Assembly: GCA_902728285.1 (NCBI GenBank)
Contig: CACVBU010000743.1
Span: forward strand, 1,392,357-1,456,356
From: Clytia hemisphaerica
Lineage: Eukaryota; Cnidaria; Hydrozoa; Leptothecata; Clytiidae
Direction of reading: 5' to 3'
DNA length: 64,000 nt
Shown: positions 23,881 to 35,454 of the stretch, piece by piece
How the letters are laid out: each line of letters opens with the position of its first letter
Numbering within the stretch: position 1 is the first letter of the stretch
Translations under genes and position numbers: made by a program
The notes under the pieces: model-generated
What the model was told of the DNA's origin: nothing
Databases searched by the model: none
Seen by the model: the letters and a program-made list of their open reading frames with translations, nothing else

Positions 23881-25413
23881 AATAAACCTAAATCGAAAAA
23901 ATTTTCTTGCTCGCTTCGCTCGCATATAATCTTGGATATCATACTGACGTAATGTTATTGTAAAGTTATTCAAATAGTCAAAACTTTATAAAATTTAAAG
24001 ATAAACAAAAATTTTTCCATAATTTTCGGAGGACGCATTTTGTAACATTTAATGACAACTTTTGTGATGCAAATAATGCATCCAACGATAGTGTTTTGAG
24101 CCAAAACGAAAGAGTCTTAGAGAAAATTTTCTCGGTCGACGCTAATGATGGTCGTCTTTCTGTAGTCACTTATATTGTTACTAAATGCAGTACACAAAAT
24201 GATACCGCATCAACTTGGAGACAGGGAGCGGTATTTGCTCTTTTAATGATTTACATAAATAGGTAGTTCTAATAAATCTTGTATAAATGCATCATCGAAC
24301 ATTCAGAAGAAACTCTTGTGATGCCGCACCGTGTAGGGCAGGTACCTCACTCGCCGTACCAGGTTTTTGCCAGTAAATGGTCAGTGTTGAATATAATGCA
24401 AGATTTTGAATGAATTGTGTGACCAAGAAGGCATACTTGGGTTTAACAATAGCGTGTTAAGACCGTTTTCTCAGGAATAAAAGAAGAAAAAATTGTCGAA
24501 AATCTTTCGCGCTCGCTTCGCTCGCGTTCTTCTTTTCCAAAAATTTCCTTCTAGGAGACGAAGGTCAAACTAGACGACCTTTTCTTGCACCACCTCTTTG
24601 AAGCCTGAGACTTTCCAGTCCATGATTTTAGGCCAAAGCCTCGATTTAAAATTTATCCTTGATAGATACGGGTCTGCGACGAAGAAAATCGGAGGGAAAT
24701 CTTTAAAGCTAAGCCTTAACATTGCATTTGCCACCCTTAACAAGTAAATTCAGACAGGGTCTATATCACTGTACGCCAGAGAGGTAGTTCTTTGTAACTT
24801 TGGCGTGACAGACCTTAAACATTTCCCTAAAGGGTCGACGCTATCGAGAATAAAATCACAAAACTGCAGAAAACTTCATTTTGATGAAAATTGTCGGTAT
24901 AAGAATAGGTCAAACAGCTTTAAAAGAGGCCATAAAAGGTCATATTTACCCCAATAAGTTCACAATCGTTTAACAAAAGAATTAAAAGCAAAATTACCGC
25001 GTGAACGTGAAAATGTTTTTTTTCGCGCGTGAATACGTGAATTGGCAAAAATTTACACGTGAATACGTGAATTGAGGGTCGACTGGGGGGGCCTCCTGCA
25101 AGGAAGGTTAATCTCAATTACCCTTCATTACATTTCTATAATTTCCAATTAACTTTCCTTGTCGGTTACCGTATCTATGTGTGGTATCCAAATGAGATTT
25201 GAAAGCGTGCTAAGGGCCCCTGCAAAAGTTCTGAAATTAACTGGGGTCCAAAGAAACAAGGAAATAACAACATTTCGTTTCTTTGACCCTATGTTTTAAA
25301 TGCATATTAATCTGAAAATCCAAAGGATAGATATCTTAAACTAGATTGATATTCTGAATATCCATGACAAATGTGACAATGTTAACAGTTGATATAATAA
25401 TAACACAAAAGAA

Positions 25414-25625
25414 TTATATCTGTTTCAAGACAAGTTCACCAAAATTGTCCTTTACTACTTTGTTGTAAAATTTTGCGATAGTTCGACAGTTTCTCCATTC
25501 AACAGCTTTTTCAATATCAGCTAATGATAGGCCATGCAATGCAGATTTTGAAGTAGATGTCGATCTGTCATAATATCCAGGTATTTTCAGTTTGTCCCAA
25601 GCTAGTCTTCCTTTTGTAATCTGTT
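25414..25625 (-). pseudogene. C-terminal remnant of a tyrosine recombinase (DIRS/Crypton type)
   Basis: The minus strand encodes about 65 residues ending in a stop: STSKSALHGLSLADIEKAVE, WRNCRTIAKFYNKVV. The pattern of a helix with G-x-S-x-x-D-I, then W-x(3)-T-x(3)-FY-x-K, fits the C-terminal end of tyrosine recombinases, where the Tyr of FY would be the nucleophile. The rest of the protein is missing: the left end of the 7.4-kb transposon lies just beyond. Confidence 0.45.
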
Positions 25626-25674
25626 AAACTTTCATTAACATCGCGACAAATGGGGTTTCCAAATCTTGTCACGT

Positions 25675-25867
25675 TTCCGTGATTGACGTGTTCCCCCGGT
25701 TTTTTCTTCGTTTGCGTAATGGCTTCTGATTGGCCAATGCAACAGTTCTTCTCGCGCGTGATTGGTTCTGCGAATATTGTTGCGTCAGCAAAATTTCAAG
25801 TTGTAAATTTCACGTGGGGAGATCATTTGATTTCTGGCTGGCAAGGTGAACACATCGAAAGAATAAA
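25675..25867 (+). promoter_or_regulatory. candidate promoter of the chromodomain gene
   Basis: Between the left transposon end and the start codon lie two inverted CCAAT boxes (gattggccaat at 25728-25738, gtgattggttc at 25759) and a CACGTG E-box (25811-25816). The stretch is also less AT-rich than its surroundings. This is inferred from motifs only. Confidence 0.35.
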
Positions 25868-27438
25868 ATGTCTCGTGGACGTAGTGTTCACTACAAATCT
25901 TTGAATGACTTTTCAAGTGCCAGTGAACATGAAGTGCTGGCACAACAGAAAGTATGCAGAAGAAGAAGAGATGTATACAATGCAGAAGAAATATTAGCAG
26001 AGAAAAAGGTGAGAGTTTATGCTTTTATTTTGGATCAACATTGTGGTTTTTTTTGTGTGCCCCTTGTATTGAGACTGCTATTTTTGTAAACCTAGCAAGC
26101 ATATAGAATTACCAAATGTAATGGGTGGCTCCTTTTCTGTTTTTTTTTGTGTAGATTGGAAAGAAAACCCACTACCTTGTAAAGTGGGAGAGGTACTCGA
26201 CCTCAGATTGTACTTGGGAGCCAGCTGAGAATTTACTTGACAGGAGGTTGTTACAGTGAGTGTTATATATGTTACTAGTTATTTAACCATATGTTAGGTA
26301 TTTATGCTAAGTTGGGATGTGCTGCTGGGCAAGGCTCTTTTCTCATCTACCTCTTGAAATTTCTGTCAGGGTTCAGAATTTCCAAATAAAAAAATGCCTC
26401 TAACACTGGTTCTTTATTGCTAAGGTTTATCGGACAAAGTCAAATCTTTCTCCAGCAGCACATTTTCCAGTCTCAAGGTTAAAGATTTAAGGCACGTGTT
26501 GTACTAGAGTTCTTGGGAAACAGTTTGTTAGATTTTTTTTTGCTGAGATTCTTAGAAAAGAGATTTAGACTTTGGCCGTAGTCAGAGTATACCTGAATAT
26601 ACCTTAAGGGAACTTTTTTTGGTGAGAACTAACTTTGGCGAAGCAGGAATTTTTTGAATTTTGGCAAGAACTTAATTTGGCGAAGCAGGAATTTTTTGAA
26701 TTTTGGCAAGAACTTATTTTGGCGAATCAACGGTTTTTTGAATTTTGGCGAGAACTTATTTTGGCAAATGACAGCGTAAATCAGCTCTTTTTTGCCTTAT
26801 TTGAAGCTTTTTTTGTGAACTCAAGAAATTATTTAGGCAAAATACCGAAATTGGCGAATCAATGATTTTTTTAATTTTGACGCGAACTCAATTCGGCGAA
26901 TGAGCCAAAATAATAATTTTGGTGGGAACTAAATTTGTCAAATTTTGAGTTTGCTTGCCAATTTCGCCAAAATTAGTCTTCGTCAAAATAAGTTCCCTTA
27001 AGATATTGTAATATTTTTTTCAGATTTTGGGAGCAGCCGTGTCCAGATTTCAGGCAAGTTGAGTTCCATGTTGAGCGTCTCCTCTCTTGTTTTGATGCCT
27101 CCTTAAAAGAACGGTTGAAAAGCGTGAAACAGCTTGACTTTCCAGTGGCCATTTTCAGGTATCTCTTCCATGGGAGGGGGTTGGACAAAAAAAGGGGGTC
27201 AAAGCAACTTTATAAGCATGACTTTGACCCTCAATGGTTTCCCAATGATTGGCACAAAAGCATCATTAATAAGAGAGGAAGCAGGAGAGAAATTGTCTTT
27301 CCAATCACCATTCGGTGTTTCTTATCTAAATCTCCAAAGCTATTCAAGGCCACAAATAGCGGAGAGATTCAAGAAAAAAAAACACGGTTGGTGCAAAGAT
27401 TATCAGTTCTTGTTTTCAAGGACACTTTTAATTCTTAG
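25868..27438 (+). CDS. chromodomain protein encoded by the transposon
   Basis: Three exons join in frame: 25868-26008, 26155-26255 and 27024-27438, each border with GT and AG, giving a 218-residue protein. Residues about 36-85 are a chromodomain: VYNAEEILAEKK, then GKKTHYLVKWERYS and CTWEPAENLLDRR. These supply the aromatic residues (Tyr, Trp, Trp) that in the family form the cage for methylated lysine. After a helix (FWEQPCPDFRQVEF...) comes an unrecognised basic C-terminal part. In the family, chromodomains bind methylated histone H3; here it could steer the element to silent chromatin (inference). Its 3' end is 217 bp from that of the transposase gene. Intron 2 contains a MITE. The start is the first Met of the exon, about 230 bp inside the transposon end. 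Confidence 0.85.
26600..27005. mobile_element. MITE of the TACCTTAAGGGAA family with internal ttttggcgaa repeats
   Basis: The left end taccttaagggaac and right end gttcccttaagata are inverted and bounded by TA. Inside are three to four ~50-bp direct repeats (aacttattttggcgaa...ttttttgaattttggc). It occupies intron 2 of the chromodomain gene and would be removed by splicing. Confidence 0.7.
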
Positions 27439-27655
27439 AATTTGATTGTAATACTAGGTTTCAATAATTTTTTCAGAAATATATTTTATCTATGATCATG
27501 CAAGTTCCTGCTGATCATCACATATGGACCATGCACTGGGCATGTCAAAGGTTAAAAAATGAGGCTACATGAAAGTGTTTTAAAGTTTCACTCAAACTGA
27601 GCATACAAATTTACAAAAAATGAAAAATTAATGATTTTTTAATTCTCTTTATGTT

Positions 27656-30600
27656 TCATTCTTCATTTGATGTCGTGTATGTGCGTTTGGTTCTTTCATA
27701 ACCACCCTCCGAAAGAAGCTGCATTCTCTTCTCCGCCGCCAAAAGATTGACACATGCGTCGTGTCTGTTTATCTTCTGGTGAAACAACTTTCTGAAGACA
27801 TCATTCTTCTTTTCAACTCCTGCAAAAAAAGTAAAGAAGACTTCAGTGATTAAATTTGTGTATCATTTCAGAGTAAATATGTAGCTAGAAATTTGATTGC
27901 AGTATCTTTGATTTATTCAGTGATTTCCAGTTATAAAATAAAGATTTTGATTTCCATACCTTGACCAGTAAAGATCTTTAGGGTTTTGTATTTTCTCATA
28001 ATGTCAGGGATGTGTTTCACCATGATGTGAATATAAGGGGTTACAGGGAAGTTCCATGAATAGCCAGTACCATTCATCTTTTTGAGATGAACTACCCATC
28101 GTTTGGCCTAAAAGTAAAAAGGTTTATCATATTTTCAGGTTGTTCTTCACTCAAAGACTGTTATCGTTGTGTTTCATGGTTACAGTGATGTTCACTAGAG
28201 TTGTGTTAAAGTTTTTTACCTACCTTCAATTCAAATTCATCAATCTCTTGAGGTGTCAGTTCTGGCTTGTTCATCGTGACATAAAGATCTTCGAAGTCCT
28301 GAGAAAGTAAGACATCTTTATAATGCACCCCTTACTTAGTACTGTTCTGGGAATTTTTAGAGACTTTTCGAAGTTTGGGAATTTTAAAACTTTTGGGGTT
28401 AAAAAATTTTGAGATTTCCTTTGAATTTTTCATTTCCTGAAAATTTTGTGATATGCAATTTTCTTTGAAAAAGAAAATGAATAAAAATAGAGGGGATAAC
28501 ATTTTCCAGGTTACACACTTTCCACAATTTTCTTGTTGGTTGGACTTGATTTTTTGGTAAGAATTCCTCAAAATAATTTGGAAGGCGTTTAAGCATCCGC
28601 TTTTTGTCATTGCCCATAAGTGATGTCCACTCCACTTTGTTTTGCTTATTCTTCCAAAATGATAGTGTGATTCCAATCTCTTTCATTGCGGCTATTAGCT
28701 TGGTCTTCATTTCTTCGTTGCCATTTTTCTATAAATTGGAAATATAAAAAAAACTTGAGATATCATGTGGGAAATAGTGTTTGCAGTTGAAGAGGGGCGT
28801 ATGGGGTTTGCGATTTCCTAAATACTGCTAAAATTTTCGGAATTCCATTAAAAAATACTTGCAAATTATTTCGCTCCAACTAATCTTAATGGCAGACATT
28901 AAAAAATTAGCCTCGCAAACATTATTTAGCTGTATGAATTAGTTCCCTAAGGTAGAATGTAAGTTCACAGATCAAAAAATGTTTTTTTTTTTTTTCAGAA
29001 AATGCTTCTATTATCACCTCATCTATGTCAAGGATATTATGAAACATTCCATCTTCCAATCTATCAGTGACCCTCAACATCAGATGTAATTCATCTACAC
29101 AATACTTCTCGATTGGAACGTCCTTCAAAATTGGATCATTTTTGCAGCCTGGTTTCTTCTTCCAATTTTTATCAATCACACGTTTCTTGCCTTGTTTATT
29201 TGGGTCTTGTCTGCAAGAAAATGTAAGTGAATTTTTTTGTACCATAACTTTAAGCAAAATTTGATTTAGTGTCAAAGAGTTCAAATGACAAGATGAATTT
29301 TGGGTTTGACCTGTAGCAAGTTTGTTGTTTTTTTCTTGAAATTTTTGGGTTTGGGATGTTTTGGAAAAGTGTATTAGATTTTCACTGTATTTTTCCAAGT
29401 TATTTACTTATATTGATTTCATCAATTTTAGATTGGCATACCTTGTTTCTTTATCAATGTCACAGTAGATGCATGCATTGTCAGATGTGGCTGCCTTCAT
29501 TCCAAGAAGCGTGAGAAGAAACTGAAAACAGAAGAGGTAATTTCATTAATTCTTTTAAAGATTCTTTCACATTTTGGGATTTTCTTTAAGATATTTTCGG
29601 AATTTTGGAAATTTTTGAGGTTAAGTTTTTTGGGATTTTTAGGCATTATTGAAAAAGTGTGCAAGATTTGTTCCAGTGACTTGGCCCTTGTAAGAATAAT
29701 AACGAAAATGCTGGGGCCTACTTTGTAATCCCCACCAATCAACAAATCGACACTTAATTCCTTTCCATCCACAGTTAATTTTGGCTCCTTTGCAATCTTG
29801 TTTACATCTTCTATCAAATCATGGAAACTTTCTTTTATACAGTCGTAGGATTCACTTGCCATTCCCACACCAACAGCATTATTCCCTACAAAAATAGACA
29901 TTACATGTTTTTTTATAAGCAAGTGTATGCCTGAGCCAAGTTTTTAGTGAAATTAGATTTTACTCCTCGTGAGATGGAGAAAATGCTTTAAAGATCCTTA
30001 ATTTATTATCAGAACAATATTGTCAGAGTAAGTTTCTCACCAGAGCTCTTATAGAATGAGCCAGACTCTTCAATGATTGAGTAGGACATAACAACCAAAT
30101 TTGAATGCCGTGTCAGTTTGGTGCCATCTCCACTGATTTTCAACTAGAGAAAGACAAATGATATCATTACCTAGCAAAGACACTTAAGTCAAAAACATTT
30201 ATTGCAAATCTATGGAAACGACTTTCTTTTCTTCAGTTTAATTTGAAATCTGACATTTTTGGATTTACTCTCATACATTTTTAGTAAACTGTTAGTAGTT
30301 AAGGCTTTAAAGAAACTAACCATGATATTATTTTCAGCAGACCTGACCCTTTTATCTGTTTTTAATTCATCAATTAAACTCATTTGAGCTCCAGCACTAT
30401 CCCCAGGTGTCTTTTGGACGTCAAAGCTTTTTGAAATTTCGCGTTGCATATCTTCCACCAAATAAGATCTTGGCAAACCAAATGCGATCTGAGACAGTTC
30501 ATGATATGCTTTGTTGGAAATCATCCATCTGTCCTTCACGTATATGACAGCTTTCATTTTCTCTATTTCAGTCAAGTCATCACCTAAAGAGCGAAACGCA

Positions 30601-32398
30601 ATATGAGACCTAAGATTCAAGACGTGCAACGAGTATATATGGTTATAAATTTCTTCCTTATTGGGCAGGGCTATTAAATCGCATGCCAACTCGTCAGAAA
30701 ATTACCTGCTTTCCATTCGAACGGATTTTCGCTGGTTTGGCTTGACGAAAGTACGCTGGCTTGGCTTGACGAAAGATCGCTGGCTTGGCTTGACGAAAGA
30801 TCGCTGGCTTGGCTTGACGAAATAGCGCTGGATTGGCTCGACGAAAGAATTGAACAATCAGACCGTGATTCACTCATGGAAAGTTCCGTTTCTTCCGTAG
30901 AAGGTGATGAAAGATGTGCCGGAAGTTTCTCCGACCACGAAGATGATCCTAAGTGAAAAATGTTATTATATATTTGAAAGTACTTGTATATTTTTTTGAA
31001 TTCCCGATTAGTTGATTCAAATCTGGCAATTTCAGGCAAATTTAGCTAAATTAATCTCAGTTGATAAACTAGCCTCCCGCTTGATAACTTAATAAGTTTT
31101 CGATTTTTTCCAACCCTCAGACCTTGTCAGATCCCCCGTTCGACGGGTTTGGTTATTAAAATAGGGATTGGGCTTTTCCAGAAAAAATTCGTTCATGGGG
31201 GGTGGAGGATATATTATTTATTCTGTGATCTACCCCTGGACATTTCAATTTTTCACCCCCTGGACACGTGTTTTACCCTGGACAAGCATCAAGTTGACCC
31301 CCTGGACACAAATATTTACCCCTGGACATCGCAGATTCACCCCATGGACATGGCTGTTTTTCAGGGTTTTTTCAATACCCCTGGACAATATATCCTCCCC
31401 TCCACCCCCCATGAATGTTTTTTTTCTGGATTGAAAAAAAACTTTCTTCCTTGATGAGGTACTAGCGATTATTTTAGTTTTGTTAGTAGCTACTTTTATT
31501 TATCCCTTTTATTTATGCATTGAATGTAAATTTGATTTTTTACCCTTATCACATGACATGGATATCTTTGTAGATGCCTTTGTTTTCAATTTTATTTGGC
31601 TTGAAGTGAAACCGAATTTTTCCACTTGTCTTGTTACGCTCTCTCTAAAGAAGAAAACTGTTATAAAACTGGTTTCTTTCTAGCTGAAGCACCTATTTCT
31701 GTAGCGAAATGAAAGAGTTATTGGGCTAAAATAATCAAATTATTTTGATTTGAAGAAAACGTTCTTTACCGAACTTGTGTCAGTCGTCGGTATTTTTGTC
31801 GTTGACCCAACTCCTCAAAGGGTTTCGTTGGTCTAACACCTTTGGTTTGCGGATTCTAAAAACATAATATATTGAGTCAGTGAATTTGTCCATAACATAA
31901 GGGGGGAGGGGCTTTAACAAATCCGACTACTATCTAAATGTTGTCATTTTTATTTTTCTCTGCAAAACTATATAGTTGACCCTCATTAGCCAATAGGAGA
32001 GCAACTAAAGGTATCGATCGATCCATGCGTAATATCTTTTTGGGGCGTGGCAAAAGAGAAGAGTAGGAAATGTCGCAACATACCTGCAATGTTGCAATTG
32101 AAAAGGGAGGTGTTCCAAAGCTGTGCCACAGGCCTTTGATTTTGTAGCGATTTGCCGAGTTGTTCTTTTTGAGCTTCTTCCCGATTCTTTCACCCGCCTT
32201 CCTGATGGACCAATGAATGGAAAGCTCATACGACCCAATCCACCCAGCCTTCGTTAAAAGCCCCTCTACGTAAGCTTTTGCCTCCACAAAACCCATTTTA
32301 CTAAGGAAATGTACCAACTCTCCAGTCATTTCCAAACAGTCTCCAGTGCTGTTTTTGTTAGAGGCTGGTACATATTTCAAAGAGTTTTCAAAAGACAT
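27656..32398 (-). CDS. transposase of the SGDGTK / GGDYK family (12 exons)
   Basis: Twelve exons on the minus strand: 32398-32084, 31855-31770, 30948-30706, 30583-30321, 30143-30041, 29885-29722, 29521-29442, 29210-29018, 28728-28519, 28298-28224, 28107-27960 and 27819-27656 (stop). All borders are GT/AG, and phases agree except at exon 2/3, where one extra base is needed. The protein is about 680 residues: a helical N-terminal part, a basic stretch (RPTKPFEELGQRQKYRR), a serine-rich repeat (SSSQASDL), a helix-turn region (ISNKAYHELSQIAFGLPR), then the core: ENNIMLKISGDGTKL, GGDYKFLLTLLGMKAA, NACIYCDIDKETR, VDELHLMLRVTDRL. The acidic residues in SGDGTK and GGDYK are candidate catalytic residues, and C-x2-C a zinc pair (inference). 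I know this family from invertebrate genomes; no superfamily name is assigned. Its role would be to move the element. Confidence 0.85.
30733..30850 (-). repeat. 24-bp tandem repeat coding for SSSQASDL
   Basis: Five adjacent 24-bp units in transposase exon 3 encode SSSQxSxL octapeptides. The middle ones are nearly identical (cttggcttgacgaaagatcg on the plus strand), so the array is young. The serine-rich linker separates the N-terminal region from the core. Confidence 0.85.
31177..31430. mobile_element. G-capped MITE with cccctggaca array
   Basis: The left end tccagaaaaaattcgttcat followed by ggggggtggagg is matched in inverse orientation on the right (cctccaccccccatgaatg...ttctgga). Between them are seven direct copies of a motif close to cccctggaca. 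No clear target duplication was found. It lies in the intron between transposase exons 2 and 3. Confidence 0.75.
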
Positions 32399-32984
32399 CT
32401 TAGAAAAGACAAAACTGGTATCACGTCAATTGTCGACTTTCGAAAAATAATTTTCAAAAAAGTTTTGACGAAAAAAAAAAAAACATTATACATATTTGGA
32501 AAGCCCTTTGATTATACTTTTCGAATGTTTGGACCTCCAAATTTTTTGCTGTTGTTAAATGCGGGTTTTCCCTGACATGTAAACAAACATTAGGGGAATT
32601 CAAGGAAAAATGTCTCTGTTTTTCAAAGTGAAAAATCACCGCATCGCAGACCTGAAACTTTGTACTTGTTATACATTTTTGGAAAGGTCTAAGATGGAAT
32701 TTCAAAACCCTGAAACACAGGAGGGTTTTAGAATTTTGTTCGAAAAAGCACTGAAGTTCAACGGCTGACAAAAAGAGAAATCCTAGGAGTAACGAGCTCA
32801 AAAAAAGAATAAATGATAGACGAAGTATTGTACTTTTCAAAAATATATATTTCTTTCATCAAAGAATTCTAAAAAATTAATAAATAAACGTGGCTACTTA
32901 GGAAAAATCACAAATTATTTTTCTTGTCTTCTATTTGACATTTTTTCGAACGTTTACCCCCGTCTTTTCTGACGTTCGATTCTT

Positions 32985-32992
32985 TGACGTCA
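32985..32992. promoter_or_regulatory. CRE-like palindrome TGACGTCA near the transposase-side transposon end
   Basis: A perfect TGACGTCA lies seven bases inside the right inverted end of the transposon, upstream of the transposase start. In animals this palindrome binds CREB/ATF proteins; use here is inferred. Confidence 0.35.
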
Positions 32993-33020
32993 AAACATGG
33001 AAACCCCATTTGTCGCGATG

Positions 33021-35454
33021 AAATAAATAGAGTTATTTTCATTAAGTCCAATTTTAGTTGTATTCACATTTTTCAAATTCCACTTTGCTTCCCACATTTG
33101 GTTTCTTATTTGTCGAGATGTGAATGTGTTTGTTTTGTCTGTTGTTTAATCCCTTTTTTGTTTCTTTGTGTTTCTTCGCGAGTTTTTTTTTTAGTTATTG
33201 GCCCAGCGCGGAGCGTTATGGGCCTTTAAAACGCAACTGATTGAGAAGATTTGACTCTGTCGGGGCCTATGCGCGCAATTATCAATCGACACATCCAGGC
33301 TAAAATCGAATTATCTGACTTTCTATTGTGCGCATGCGTAAGAAAAAACCACATATAATTAATACCCCTAACTTATATGGTCAAACCTTTCTTTCTCAAA
33401 TTAGTAAGAGTGTACTTATCTCAAAATGTTAAAGTAATCAGAGTAATTAAATTGCTCGCTCGACTTGAGTCAATACATCATACCTGTAAATTTGTATTGT
33501 GACTCTGCAACAAAAAATATGTTGACACTGCCAGCACTGCTGGGCCTTTATGCCGCTTAGGCTTTCTTGTTATATTATGTATTGTCTGTTAGTTTTCTCA
33601 GTCATTGTCTTTTTCGTTTTTTTCCGTGCGGACGTCTGCACGGCATTTCGGACTTTAGGTGTCGAACCGGGTTCTGGGTCTACTTTTTGAAAATGTGTCT
33701 TTTGATACAGTATATGACCCCCAAAACGGAGACGGCCCCCAAAACGGAGGTTTTCATTAAAATGAAGATTCTGAGTTGTAGATTTATCAGAATTAAACGA
33801 TTTTTGTTTGATGGTTATACTTAAAAATGAGCATGTTTTTGCTGGTTTGAGACGGATTCAAAATAACATATTTGCGTCCAAAGGAAATATTTTAACACCA
33901 AAATTAGATAAAAATTGCATATGACTTTAGAGGCTGGGTAAAAGATATAGCATCTCGAAGGTTAACCAGTATTTTGGAGCCCTAGAATCAGCATTGACTA
34001 AACCGAAAATTCTAAATATGAGAAAAAGCAAAAAATCTTGGAATTCTATTCCTATCATCTTGAGTTAATAGTTTTCAAAAAATTAACATTATATATAACA
34101 TTTTTCGCTGAATCAGCAAAAACGGCAAATTCTGTCATTTTTTTGCAAAACATAGGAGAAAAGTATCGCTAAAATTTCAAACCTCCGTTTTGGGGGCCAT
34201 TAGAAAAAAGCTACCCATCTTTAACACAGAGCGAAAGGTCCCTATATACGGTACGATTTTTTTAGTTCATTTTACCGCATACTAAAAGTATACGGTATTA
34301 TGCGATACGTTATTTTTACCGCATACATAGTATCCGTTTTACCACATACTCAAAAGTGAGACTACGCATATCGTTTTATATTACTGCATTCATATTCGTT
34401 GAATATAGGGACAGCGGATACGTATAATGTAATATCCATATTCCCCGGATACCGAACCCAGTATACACATACATATTCTTGATACGTATACAACATTATA
34501 TTTGCGCACCGTATACCAAATGTATATTACGTTATACAACACTATATGAATACGGGAGTATGACGATGGATGTATATCATTCTATATATATTACGTTATA
34601 CAACACTATATGAATACGGGAGTATGATGGTGATCGAGCTTTCATGGAGGCACTGGATCACATTTTTTTATAAGCATATTACTTTTTAATTAATTAATGA
34701 CAAGCAAATTTTTAGTCGGGGTAGTTTTTCATAGCGGATTTAATGCCAAAACAAGCAAGCAATATTTATTTAGAGGGGAATCAAGAAAAATAGAATGTTC
34801 GAAATTATTGGTCGACAATGACAAATTAATGAATTGACAAAACAAGTGGTTTGTTTCTTAAGAAATAAATGTCTTCTTAATATTGATTTAAAAGTTACAA
34901 AAGATTATTTAAAGATTACAAAAAAAAAATAAAAGCATACAAAAATATGTTCGATAAGGCCAGAGATAAGGATAAAAAAAGTTAAAAATCTAATCCTGTT
35001 AACTAGTTTGCTTAATTATTGTATCCTAACCATAAATCAGATTACTAAAGTTGTTGTAAAAGGTGCGTACTTAGGCAAACGCGAAGAATGCATTATTCGT
35101 GGGATTTAAGTTTTATCGTTTTTTAATTGTCCACTGTATAAATATTTAAAAATTTCCCCTTTAAATTCACTGATAAAGTTAGCGGGAAAGGCCGACGAAA
35201 CGTCTGAAAAAAGATTAAGACAGATCAAGATCTGCGTAAGCTAAAATCCAAAGGTCGAAATCTCTTGACGATGTATTTCTGTAGGCATCGAGGCTTTTCT
35301 GTGTCTTATTGTGTCTTTATTGTGTCTTATCTTAACAGTTTAGTGCATTACACTGAACAATTTTCTGAATTGCAGAATTAAGCCTTATTTAGTTGAAAAA
35401 GATACGAAAAAGATGAAAACAAAATAAAACAAGATAAATTTAAACCATGAAAAG
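33021..35454. other. gene-free stretch with foldback element and GTATAC-rich tract
   Basis: No coding region is supported. It holds a foldback element at 33734-34198 and an AT-rich tract of degenerate GTATAC/ATACGTAT repeats at about 34240-34630 with two copies of gaatacgggagtatg (34551, 34612). The rest is AT-rich with no recognisable feature. Confidence 0.5.
33734..34198. mobile_element. 465-bp foldback element with 20-bp inverted ends
   Basis: GGCCCCCAAAACGGAGGTTT at 33734-33753 is repeated exactly in inverse orientation at 34179-34198. A further partial copy (acccccaaaacggagac) lies directly outside on the left. No target duplication was identified. Confidence 0.65.

Larger units (their letters stand above)
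19094..25096. mobile_element. 6-kb region bounded by long inverted repeats with ttcacgtattcacg arrays
   Basis: The left end (ggaggcccccccccagtcga, then ctcaattcacgtattcacg) is matched in inverse orientation by the right end (...tcgactgggggggcctcc). The match continues inwards with indels to about 19560 on the left and 24600 on the right, including tagcgtcgacc/ggtcgacgcta and caaagttacaaagaactac/gtagttctttgtaactttg. This may be one foldback-type element with ~480-bp arms or two inverted copies of a shorter one. I could not find a target duplication, which leaves the choice open. No transposase was identified inside. Confidence 0.6.
25639..33020. mobile_element. 7.4-kb DNA transposon with 22-bp inverted ends and two genes
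   Basis: CATCGCGACAAATGGGGTTTCC (25639-25660) is repeated exactly in inverse orientation at 32999-33020. Between them are two intron-containing genes whose 3' ends face each other: a chromodomain gene (+, 25868-27438) and a transposase gene (-, 32398-27656). Both are almost free of disabling changes, unlike nearly every other mobile element here. No clear target duplication was seen (left flank ...ttcattaa, right flank aaataaat...). A TACCTTAAGGGAA MITE sits in an intron of the first gene and a G-capped MITE in an intron of the second. Confidence 0.8.

Noticed and set aside
31149-31454. Open frames of about 100 codons over the cccctggaca array
   Set aside because: They are created by the tandem motif of a MITE.
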